Shown in pieces: positions 1-5,842 of a stretch of DNA of 7,587 nucleotides; the stretch's first letter is position 1, and each line of letters starts with the position of its first letter. The DNA comes from a bacterium (GTDB lineage: Bacteria; RBG-13-66-14): contig JAIOSI010000256.1 in the NCBI GenBank assembly GCA_021107695.1, positions 1 to 7,587 on the forward strand, written 5' to 3'. The notes beneath the pieces were generated by a model. It was not told the origin of the DNA. It did no database searches and saw nothing but the letters and a program-made list of their open reading frames with translations. A program made the position numbers and the translations under genes.

Positions 1-7
1 CTGTGAT

Positions 8-24
8 GCAACGCACCGCGTTGC
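8..24. repeat. Short palindromic hairpin, family A copy 1
   Basis: Arms GCAACGC (8-14) and GCGTTGC (18-24) are perfect 7-bp complements around an ACC loop. It sits at the 3' end of the large barrel gene, touching its stop codon (24-26). No T-run follows on the minus strand inside the window, so a rho-independent terminator is not supported, although only 7 bases remain visible. A second copy with one compensatory base-pair change lies at 3544-3560 in the opposite orientation. Confidence 0.6.
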
Positions 25-3000
25 TAGAAGAACAACCCCGCTGACGCCTCGCCCCGGTGGACGGTTTCCCGGTTCGGTTCAGCTTCGCCGATGTACGAAA
101 AACGCAGGGAGAGTCCGTAGTCGAGCTGGCTGTTCAGCGTCGCCTGCCAGCGGTGGTCGGTTCCCGGTCGGCGATAGAGCAGGGACTCCGTGGTCGGCGG
201 TCCGCTGAGGCTGTGCTGCCGCCAGCGGTAGGAGAGCTCCAGACTGCCCAGCTCGCCGAGGTGCAGGAGCAGGGTGGGGGTCAGCTCGATGGTGGTCAGG
301 GTGGAGTGTCCCCCGACGGAATCCTGTTGGGAAAGTTCCCAGCCGAGGCGCAGTCGTGGTCGCCAGGCTCCACTGACGAGGCGGGGTTCCAGCCAGGCGC
401 GGTTGCGGGTGAGCTGCCGGTCGGAATCGTTGGCTCCAAAGTAAGAGAGCGCGCCGCGCCGCCATTCCTGCTCGAAGCTGCCGCTTGCCAGCAGGCGCAG
501 ATTATCGCTGAGGTTAACCCGCAGGTCGAGGGCATATTCCCGCTCGCCCCAGGCTTCGTCGCGAGGGTGAATCCGGCGATCCCGCCCGCTGTTCCAGTGA
601 AAGGAGGGGGTCAGCCGTCCCCAGCTTGCCGTGGGCCAGAGAACCAGGCGAACGCTGGTCTGGAGGTTCCCGTAGCGGCTGCTGTTAGTAAGAATTTTTT
701 GGAAGAGCGCGCGGTCGAGGGTACTTTCGCCCTCACCTTCGTCGTTAAAGCTGGCGGATAACTCCAGCTCGAAGAGCTTCGCCCAGTCCTCTTTGAAGAT
801 GCTGCGCGGAGTCAGCTTCAGTGAAGCCGAGGCAGCAGCGTTGATTGAGCGCAGCGGCTCACCAGCGGGAAGCAAGCGGCGTTCGTAGAAGGCTTCGGGA
901 TCGCCGGGATCGAAGATGTAGATCCAGCCGGTGGGGTCGTCGGGATCCTCCTCCCGTCGCCAGGAACCGTTGCCATCGGCGGCGTAAACGTACTGTTCCA
1001 GCAGAGGGTAGCTCCAGCTTCGCCCCAGCTCGTAGTTGAGCGACAGTGCCACTCCGCCGCGCCACGGGGTGAGGTCGAGGCGCAGCTCGCCGCCGTCGGT
1101 GGTTTCGTCTTTGTCCAGCTCACTTTCGTGGCTGTAGGTTGTGTTGAGATAGAACCAGCTCTCTGGCTGCCAGGTCAGACCGACCAGATGGGTCAGGGTT
1201 CCGACGTTTACCACCCCTGACTCGCGATTGTAGCGCAGGTCGTAGTCCAGGGTCAGCGGTTCTTCGGGGAAGAGGGTCAGGCCACCGCTGTAGCGGTGGT
1301 GTTTGTAATCCGGCTCATCGCTGTGGAGTAAACCCAGTCGCGGCTGGAGGATTCCCAGGTCCGGCGTTAATGTCGCCTCATGTAGTTCCGTCTTGATTTG
1401 GATTGAGGTCGGTCCCGCCGGGGTAATATCGTCGGCAACGATTAGCTGCTCGCCGCTCTGCCGAAGGTAACGATAGGAGAGACCAACCGGGCGTTTCCAG
1501 TCCAGTCCGGTGGAAAGCTCCAGGCTCCTGCGCCAGCCCGGTTCCTTGAGCGTCTCCCAGGGTTCTGTCTCGTTGGTGAGCCAGAGTCCTCCGCCACCGA
1601 GGAAGACCGTGGGACCAAAGGAGAAACCGTAGGAGAGGCGACCGCTGACCAGTTCTCGCAAGGCGCGGGTCGCCGGGTCGTAGTTCCAGTTACGATGTTC
1701 GGAAGGTGAACTCTCGAAGGGACGCAGGGCGCGGAAGCTCGCCTCCCGCCGTTCGCCGCTCAGGCTCAGGCTCAGTGTGTCTCCATTGAGACCGAGGGGA
1801 AGCCGCCAGTCCAGCTCACCGTGAAAGGCGAGGGCGGCGTTGTCGGCATCGTGAAGGCTGGAGAAGAGGTTGGCATCGTAATCGCTGAGAGCCAGTTCAC
1901 CTTTGAGGGAGAGATTATCCAAAGATATAAATCTTCCCGAAAGCAGCAGCAGTCCGTGGCTCTCCGGAGCTGGCAGTTGCCAGCGTCTCCGCCGATAGGC
2001 TCCGCCCGGAGACTCCTCGAAGGAGTACTGCCCCGTCGCCGGATTATAGGTCAGCTCGTGGGTTCCGTTCCCCTCACCGACGTACTCAAAGTCGTACTCC
2101 CCGGTCAGCTCCCGCTCCAGCGGCTCATCGCCAGCCTGGCGCAGGTCAGTGCGGTCGGCATCGGAAAGCCCCCAGAGATCGTTCTCCTTATCATCGCCCT
2201 CGTGATAATAGGCGAGGTTCAGCGAGGCTCCCTCCGCTCCCAGCCGTGTTCGCCCACCGTAGAGGCTCCGCCGATAGCCCAGCGAGGTGTAGCTGAACCG
2301 CGCCAGCACCTCGGAGCTTTGGGTAAGCGGAATCCCCAGATTGAAGGTGAGCTGACCGATGGCGTAGTCAATGGTGTAATCGGCTTTGCTGCCACGGGTT
2401 AGCGGCTCTCCGTCGAGGTAAACCTGCTCCGAACCGGGGATGACGATGATGTTGCTCTCGCCGTTCCGACCGAGGAGCTGGTATGGACCAAGTACCGCTG
2501 GCGTGGGAGTGAACCGCTGGCTGTGCAGCAGCCCCCGGGGCTGGCTGTAGAGCGCGGAAATTCCCCACTCCTCCAGATCCAGTCCCAACTGAATCCCCTC
2601 CAGACTCCGCGCGCCGGGGCCGTATCGCTCCCCCGTCGGGGTGAGTTGGTAATCCCCCAGATCGAGGCGGAAGGTCTCCGTCCAGGCGGAGAGGCGAATC
2701 TCATCAAGCTCTTCCAGCTCCGCCGTGGTTCCGGCAACGGTTACCGGAAGGTCCTGGTCGGAGAGGACTCCCTCAAAGCGCAGCCCCGACGCCAGCTCGC
2801 CGGAGAGGGCGACATCGAGGGACTGCACCACCCCCAGCCCGCTGCCGCTGGACAGCTTCAGCCCGACCCCTTTGGAGCCGCTGATCTCAATCCGGTCGCC
2901 CTTGCCGACGTACTCTCCCTGACGGGAGAAGAGGTTTCGCTGTCCCTCAGCTTCCTGTACCAGCGATTCCGCCGCCAGCGGAAGATAGCGGTAGCTGACC

Positions 3001-3332
3001 CGGAGCGAACGGGACGGTGGCAGCGGCTCGCTGAGGAGAATCAGCCGACCGTTGTCGTAGTCGAGCCTGTAGTCAATTAGCGGAGCCAGCGGCGTGGCGG
3101 TTCCGTCCTCCTGCACCAGCAGGACAGTCTCGCTACCGAGGAGAATACCCCGCTGGGGAAGCGCGAACTCTACGCTCTTGCCGTCGCCCCGGAGGGTTAG
3201 CTCCACCGTGGGCAGGGCGGCGTAGCTCTCCTCGATTGTGGAATCGGCAACGACCGGCGTGCTAAAAAACAGGAGAGCCAGCAGGCTCCCCCAAAGTAGT
3301 CTAATATTTTTACATGAGGGTTGAATCTTCAT
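24..3332 (-). CDS. Large SprA-like outer-membrane beta-barrel protein (hypothetical)
   Basis: The predicted 1102-residue protein starts with a signal peptide: basic K8/R11, a hydrophobic stretch at about 12-28, and likely cleavage after VVA at residue 29. The mature part is rich in alternating beta-strand sequence with many aromatic and Gly residues, and it ends in a strand finishing GLFF, a typical C-terminal signal for BAM-mediated outer-membrane insertion. The N-terminal third has a GSKGVGLKL segment (152-160), a 'SDQDLPVTVAGTTAELEELD' segment (191-210) and an LDLGDYQL strand (223-230). By memory these resemble conserved blocks of large SprA-like hypothetical proteins in Bacteroidetes relatives, Gemmatimonadetes and Zixibacteria. 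A module with GSE-V-L-DG-DY-DY-G occurs twice (about 62-118 and 292-351). The ATG is the only good start: in-frame codons upstream run to a stop without a plausible alternative, yet no Shine-Dalgarno precedes it and a hairpin ends 8 nt upstream. A role in secretion or surface assembly is inference; the substrate is unknown. Confidence 0.85.
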   Translation of the reverse strand: MKIQPSCKNIRLLWGSLLALLFFSTPVVADSTIEESYAALPTVELTLRGDGKSVEFALPQRGILLGSETVLLVQEDGTATPLAPLIDYRLDYDNGRLILLSEPLPPSRSLRVSYRYLPLAAESLVQEAEGQRNLFSRQGEYVGKGDRIEISGSKGVGLKLSSGSGLGVVQSLDVALSGELASGLRFEGVLSDQDLPVTVAGTTAELEELDEIRLSAWTETFRLDLGDYQLTPTGERYGPGARSLEGIQLGLDLEEWGISALYSQPRGLLHSQRFTPTPAVLGPYQLLGRNGESNIIVIPGSEQVYLDGEPLTRGSKADYTIDYAIGQLTFNLGIPLTQSSEVLARFSYTSLGYRRSLYGGRTRLGAEGASLNLAYYHEGDDKENDLWGLSDADRTDLRQAGDEPLERELTGEYDFEYVGEGNGTHELTYNPATGQYSFEESPGGAYRRRRWQLPAPESHGLLLLSGRFISLDNLSLKGELALSDYDANLFSSLHDADNAALAFHGELDWRLPLGLNGDTLSLSLSGERREASFRALRPFESSPSEHRNWNYDPATRALRELVSGRLSYGFSFGPTVFLGGGGLWLTNETEPWETLKEPGWRRSLELSTGLDWKRPVGLSYRYLRQSGEQLIVADDITPAGPTSIQIKTELHEATLTPDLGILQPRLGLLHSDEPDYKHHRYSGGLTLFPEEPLTLDYDLRYNRESGVVNVGTLTHLVGLTWQPESWFYLNTTYSHESELDKDETTDGGELRLDLTPWRGGVALSLNYELGRSWSYPLLEQYVYAADGNGSWRREEDPDDPTGWIYIFDPGDPEAFYERRLLPAGEPLRSINAAASASLKLTPRSIFKEDWAKLFELELSASFNDEGEGESTLDRALFQKILTNSSRYGNLQTSVRLVLWPTASWGRLTPSFHWNSGRDRRIHPRDEAWGEREYALDLRVNLSDNLRLLASGSFEQEWRRGALSYFGANDSDRQLTRNRAWLEPRLVSGAWRPRLRLGWELSQQDSVGGHSTLTTIELTPTLLLHLGELGSLELSYRWRQHSLSGPPTTESLLYRRPGTDHRWQATLNSQLDYGLSLRFSYIGEAEPNRETVHRGEASAGLFF

Positions 3333-3340
3333 GGTTGGGG

Positions 3341-3360
3341 CAAGGGGCTTTAGCCCCTTG
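3341..3360. repeat. CAAGGGG palindrome, family B copy 1
   Basis: Arms CAAGGGGC (3341-3348) and GCCCCTTG (3353-3360) pair perfectly around a TTTA loop. On the minus strand the hairpin ends 8 nt before the ATG of the large barrel gene. Its 3' arm there reads CCCCTTG, so the usual Shine-Dalgarno position is occupied by pyrimidine-rich stem rather than AGGAGG. It may influence translation or mRNA stability, or simply be a dispersed palindrome. Confidence 0.7.
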
Positions 3361-3387
3361 TGGAGTTGACTCGCATTACAAATTTTT

Positions 3388-3407
3388 CAAGGGGTTAAAA
3401 CCCCTTG
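3388..3407. repeat. CAAGGGG palindrome, family B copy 2
   Basis: Arms CAAGGGGT (3388-3395) and ACCCCTTG (3400-3407) pair perfectly around a TAAA loop. Read on the opposite strand the loop is TTTA, so this is the same element as 3341-3360 in inverted orientation, with the innermost pair changed from C-G to T-A. The two copies are 27 bp apart. An A/T-rich tract (3381-3387) flanks it. On the minus strand it is followed by A residues, not a U-run, so it is not a classic terminator for the rseC-like gene. Confidence 0.7.
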
Positions 3408-3460
3408 TCTCAAAGCGTTGGTTATTCTGCTGGTTCATCGTTTTGCAACTATACAAACCA

Positions 3461-3544
3461 AGCGACCAACGGGAGCGTGTACGCGGGAACCTACGTGGTT
3501 TGTCCAGGCTCATCAGCCGCGAAGTGTGTCCAGCTTCAAGCTGG
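3461..3544 (+). repeat. 84-bp direct repeat, copy 1
   Basis: The 84 bases recur at 3654-3737 with three mismatches, all transitions (3487 G/A, 3491 C/T, 3509 C/T). Inside are a small GCGT-GT-ACGC palindrome near the start, an ACCA/TGGT pairing around it, and a terminal palindrome CCAGCTT-C-AAGCTGG (3530-3544). No coding sense is evident. Strand is arbitrary. It is probably one copy of a dispersed intergenic element. Confidence 0.85.
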
Positions 3545-3584
3545 CAGCGCGGTGCGCTGCGCCACAAGACTGGGCTTCGCCCAG
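3544..3584. repeat. Tandem hairpins (family A copy 2 and a GGGC-TTC-GCCC hairpin)
   Basis: Two perfect hairpins follow directly on the first 84-bp repeat. The first has arms GCAGCGC (3544-3550) and GCGCTGC (3554-3560) with loop GGT; read on the other strand it matches the hairpin at 8-24 with one G-C pair replaced by A-T. The second has arms CTGGGC (3570-3575) and GCCCAG (3579-3584) with loop TTC. Short arms with 3-nt loops are the common style of the whole region. No T-tract follows on either strand, so terminator function is not supported. Confidence 0.6.
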
Positions 3585-3653
3585 AAAACCTTGAGAACAT
3601 CCGCTCACGTTATTCGCTACATTGTTTCTCTCTTTCCCATTTGTGGAAAAGGT

Positions 3654-3737
3654 AGCGACCAACGGGAGCGTGTACGCGGAAACTTACGTGGTTTGTCCAG
3701 GTTCATCAGCCGCGAAGTGTGTCCAGCTTCAAGCTGG
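3654..3737 (+). repeat. 84-bp direct repeat, copy 2 (overlaps rseC stop)
   Basis: This copy matches 3461-3544 at 81 of 84 positions in the same orientation. Its terminal palindrome CCAGCTT-C-AAGCTGG (3723-3737) overlaps the 3' end of the rseC-like gene: the minus-strand TGA stop (3729-3731) and the last two codons (Ala, Pro) lie inside the repeat. Insertion of the repeat therefore may have redefined the C-terminus of that protein. Confidence 0.85.
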
Positions 3738-4196
3738 GTTATCCTCGCAAACCACTGGCGGGCGATAGTCGCCCAGCTTCTCGATGAGTACCACCAGCGG
3801 CTCTTTGCGCTTTTTATCGTTGCGTGAGATCGGGATGAAGGTCAGCACCATCGTCAGAATCCCGCCGCCGATTGCCAGGGCGGTAAGCTCGTTGGTTCCG
3901 CTGCCGAAGAGCAGCATGATGGCGATGTAGCCAGCGAGGAACGCCAGAATCGGCAGCAGGAACATCGTTGCGCTGGCACCGATCATCCGGCGGGGTTCAA
4001 TCTCCAGGCGGACGTACTCGCCGACCTTGGCATCAATGTTGTTCTGGGTGATCAGCTGATGACCGCCCTCACCCTTGCCCTTGCCGCCGTAAAACATATC
4101 GCAAACCTTGCAGCTTCCGCAGTCCTGGGAACGGATGAGCTGCACCTCGGCGCGATGGCGGGACTTCAGGGCGGTTACCTGTCCAACTTCGATCAT
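3729..4196 (-). CDS. rseC: RseC/MucC-family membrane protein
   Basis: This short protein (155 aa from the ATG at 4196) has the RseC/MucC layout. A small N-terminal beta domain carries a clustered cysteine motif DCGSCKVC (Cys 26, 29 and 32), followed by two transmembrane helices (about 75-97 and 103-123) and a basic-then-polar C-terminal tail after SRNDKKRK. Family members sit in the inner membrane. In E. coli RseC is linked to sigma-E control and, with the Rsx (Rnf-like) complex, to keeping SoxR reduced; in many anaerobes the gene lies beside rnf genes, none of which are visible here. A GTG at 4205 would add three residues (MSC); I prefer the ATG because family proteins begin just before the first beta strand, but neither start has a strong Shine-Dalgarno. 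The last two codons and stop lie within an 84-bp repeat, and a GGGCGA-TAG-TCGCCC hairpin (3760-3774) lies within the 3' coding end, so the tail may be repeat-derived. Confidence 0.8.
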   Translation of the reverse strand: MIEVGQVTALKSRHRAEVQLIRSQDCGSCKVCDMFYGGKGKGEGGHQLITQNNIDAKVGEYVRLEIEPRRMIGASATMFLLPILAFLAGYIAIMLLFGSGTNELTALAIGGGILTMVLTFIPISRNDKKRKEPLVVLIEKLGDYRPPVVCEDNPA

Positions 4197-4222
4197 ACAA
4201 CTCACGATCCAGAATGTACCGG

Positions 4223-4250
4223 GTAGGGGCGTATCGTAATACGCCCCTAC
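4223..4250. repeat. REP-like palindrome (GTAGGGGC type)
   Basis: Perfect 12-bp arms, GTAGGGGCGTAT (4223-4234) and ATACGCCCCTAC (4239-4250), surround a CGTA loop in the short gap between the outer-membrane protein gene and the rseC-like gene. No U-run follows on the minus strand, so it is more like a REP-type palindrome than a terminator, though it could slow 3' decay of the upstream message. From memory, palindromes beginning GTAGGGGC are frequent dispersed repeats in several environmental bacterial genomes; this needs a search. Confidence 0.75.
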
Positions 4251-4277
4251 AAAACCTTGCGTAGGTACAGTTGAGGC

Positions 4278-5600
4278 TTACAGTGAAACGCCCATCTTGA
4301 ACCAGACGGAAATTTCCTGACTCTCGTTAACATCGGCACTAGCGGGATCGTCGTAAAGCTCGACGGACCACTGGCGGTAATGCGAGCCAAGGACGAAGGT
4401 CGCCTCGCCCAGCTCGGTGTCGGGAGACCAGATCAACCGGGGAGTAACGAACATACTGGCAGCCACGCAGTCGTCAGCGGTGGTTGCGGCGAGGTCTTCG
4501 CCCTGCACACTGGGTTCGGTATAGCCGCCACCGACGGCAACCTTGAAGTCATCGGTCAGGCGCACTCCCGCCTCGGCGTAAACCTCGTAAGCGAGGTTAG
4601 TGGAGATGGGGTCGGCACCGTCGTAGGGCGAGAAGAGGTTCAGCCCATCGTTGTCGCTGGAGCTCCAGTTGTCAATCATTCCCGCTACGTAACCGTCGAA
4701 CCAGTCCACAGATACGCCTATCTCAGGATAGAGGAAGAGGTGGCTGCCCCCGGTCTCCTGACCGGCGGAGGCACCGGGGTCGATATCGGCGTAGGCATGG
4801 TACGCCATGGTGAGGTGATAGCTCATCGCCTCGGAGAACGCACCGTCGCGGCTTAGCCCCAGAGCCAGGGTCTGGAGGAGGTCGTGATTGGTTCCCGGCA
4901 GGTCGGTGAACTGGGAGTCCCGATAGCCCCAGGCGGAGGTCGGAGCCTTGTTGGCGGTAACTCCCGGTGAGCGGGAAACAACGGAATCGTAGAAGAGCTT
5001 GCGAACGTCATAAGCGTGGGAGTCGGCAACGGCGTAGAGACTGGCAGAGAAATCTCCGGCGGAGTAACCCAGGGTCAGACCTGTTATGAGACTGTCATTG
5101 TCTTCTTCACCGTAGCCAGAGCCGACGATCAGGTCGTAGGAGAGACCGTCGAAGTCATTTCCCAGACGCAGTCCAAGGGGAGCGGCACCGTAGATGTACG
5201 CCTCGGTGTTGATACCGTTCAGCTCGGCGTTGTAGCGTCCGCCGTCGCCACATGCGTAGTCGAAGATACCCATGGAAAGCTCGCCCACGACGGGGAGATT
5301 CACCGCGCCGTAGCCTTCAAAGAGAGCAACGTTGGGGTCAATCCCATCGACCAGGGCGGTGTTTACGTCGAGGGTCAGTGCCAGGCTGCCAACCTCACCG
5401 AGGCTATAGCCCATTGCTGGGCGCAGGGTCAGAGAACCGAAGTAGATACCGTCATCGTTGTCGCCGTCGGCGGTACCAGCGACCTCGGCAAGGGTGAAGT
5501 CGGAACCGAAAACTGCGGAGATCTCTGCCCCAAACTCGAACTGAGCAGAGGCGGAAAAGCTAAGAAGCAGAGCGAACAACAGGGTGGTTACTGCACGCAT
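4278..5600 (-). CDS. Probable outer-membrane beta-barrel protein (porin-like, hypothetical)
   Basis: The 440-residue protein begins with a clear signal peptide (MRAVTTLLFALLLSFSASA, cleavage after residue 19 before Gln). The mature chain has repeated amphipathic strands with Gly, aromatic residues and acidic turns, for example LTLRPAMGYSLGEVGSLALTLDV and later VYAEAGVRLTDDFKVAVGGGY. It ends in a strand SVWFKMGVSL, so a monomeric outer-membrane barrel is likely, although the last residue is Leu rather than the usual Phe. Asp is frequent in the loops. Only two Cys are present (in YACGDGG and DDCVAAS), possibly a disulfide. I recognise no specific family, and transported substrate cannot be inferred. 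The ATG is supported by a GGAGG Shine-Dalgarno (5605-5609) 4 nt upstream. A terminator-like hairpin lies 26 nt before the start codon, suggesting controlled readthrough. The rseC-like gene follows about 80 bp downstream. Confidence 0.8.
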   Translation of the reverse strand: MRAVTTLLFALLLSFSASAQFEFGAEISAVFGSDFTLAEVAGTADGDNDDGIYFGSLTLRPAMGYSLGEVGSLALTLDVNTALVDGIDPNVALFEGYGAVNLPVVGELSMGIFDYACGDGGRYNAELNGINTEAYIYGAAPLGLRLGNDFDGLSYDLIVGSGYGEEDNDSLITGLTLGYSAGDFSASLYAVADSHAYDVRKLFYDSVVSRSPGVTANKAPTSAWGYRDSQFTDLPGTNHDLLQTLALGLSRDGAFSEAMSYHLTMAYHAYADIDPGASAGQETGGSHLFLYPEIGVSVDWFDGYVAGMIDNWSSSDNDGLNLFSPYDGADPISTNLAYEVYAEAGVRLTDDFKVAVGGGYTEPSVQGEDLAATTADDCVAASMFVTPRLIWSPDTELGEATFVLGSHYRQWSVELYDDPASADVNESQEISVWFKMGVSL

Positions 5601-5626
5601 GGAACCTCCAGAAGTGTTAGATTTGC

Positions 5627-5653
5627 AAAAAAAATCTTGAGACGCCCTCTCAA
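5627..5653 (-). terminator. Intrinsic terminator or leader attenuator upstream of the outer-membrane protein gene
   Basis: On the minus strand a hairpin with arms TTGAGA and TCTCAA and loop GGGCG (5637-5653) is followed by GA and eight consecutive T residues (5634-5627). The stem is only 6 bp and A/T-rich, but the U8 tract is the longest in the window. Only 26 nt separate the tract from the ATG at 5600, which leaves no room for a normal promoter downstream. It could end dnaB-pyrF transcription, or act as an attenuator in the leader of the outer-membrane protein gene. Confidence 0.5.
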
Positions 5654-5666
5654 CAAGAGCGACGTG

Positions 5667-5679
5667 GTATTAGTAATAC
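5667..5679. promoter_or_regulatory. Palindromic operator-like site in porin-gene upstream region
   Basis: GTATTA-G-TAATAC is a perfect 13-nt palindrome with a single central base, lying about 67 bp upstream of the outer-membrane protein start codon. Its TAATAC half could also serve as a -10 hexamer on the minus strand, but no -35 at 16-18 bp spacing was convincing. Regulatory function is inferred from symmetry and position only. Confidence 0.3.
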
Positions 5680-5750
5680 AACCAGCCTACTGAGGTCTAG
5701 TCTCAATAAGCTGCCGATAAGCCAGCGGAGGGGAAGGTAACACCACTGAG

Positions 5751-5788
5751 ATAGCACTTCAATAGCACGATTTTCATAGTTCGTGCTA
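5751..5788. promoter_or_regulatory. Operator-like cluster of TAGCAC half-sites
   Basis: TAGCAC occurs at 5752-5757 and 5763-5768, exactly 11 bp apart (about one helical turn), and in inverted form (GTGCTA) at 5783-5788. The last two form a perfect inverted repeat, TAGCACGA (5763-5770) and TCGTGCTA (5781-5788), with a 10-nt spacer. It lies between pyrF and the outer-membrane protein gene. The layout fits binding of a dimeric regulator. On the minus strand no U-run follows, so a pyrF terminator is less likely. Confidence 0.35.
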
Positions 5789-5811
5789 CGATTTTTGCTC
5801 AATGAGCTAAA

Positions 5812-5839
5812 CTGCCCCCTCGTTAACGCGGGGAAGCAG
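5812..5839 (-). terminator. Weak candidate terminator after pyrF
   Basis: Just past the pyrF stop (minus strand) CTGC-TT-CCCC pairs with GGGG-GCAG, with a TT bulge and a loop containing CGTTAACG. Only TTTAG follows, so the T-run is poor. A small GCTCA-T-TGAGC palindrome comes next. This is the best candidate close to the gene end, but its function is doubtful. Confidence 0.3.
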
Positions 5840-5842
5840 AGC

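Larger units (their letters stand above)
3333..3728. other. Gene-free, hairpin-rich repeat region
   Basis: No convincing gene lies in these 396 bases between the large barrel gene and the rseC-like gene. Open frames on both strands here have no recognisable protein features and run through palindromes and direct repeats. The region holds two CAAGGGG-type hairpins, two copies of an 84-bp direct repeat 193 bp apart, and three further perfect hairpins. Between them, 3585-3653 and 3408-3460 show nothing recognisable. The promoter of the large barrel gene should lie here unless it is read through from rseC, but I found no convincing -35/-10 pair. The look is that of an accumulated REP-like or MITE-like repeat cluster. 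Confidence 0.65.

Noticed and set aside
57..761. 234-aa and other long plus-strand frames within the large barrel gene
   Set aside because: They mirror a GC-rich gene with a clear signal peptide and C-terminal beta strand on the minus strand; no independent support.
3461..3737. CRISPR array
   Set aside because: Only two copies of an 84-bp unit, too long for CRISPR repeats, with no regularly spaced third copy and no cas genes.
3314..3827. Open frames on the plus strand (and one on the minus strand) across the repeat region
   Set aside because: They run through direct repeats and hairpins, show no protein features and have repeat-derived sequence; no Shine-Dalgarno supports them.
5016..5693. 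225-aa plus-strand open frame antisense to the outer-membrane protein gene
   Set aside because: It is a shadow of the real minus-strand gene, with low-complexity Val/Gly-rich composition expected from the codon usage of the other strand.
5763..5788. Rho-independent terminator for pyrF
   Set aside because: The inverted repeat has a 10-nt loop and on the minus strand no U-run follows; the T5 stretch is on the plus strand, where no gene ends.
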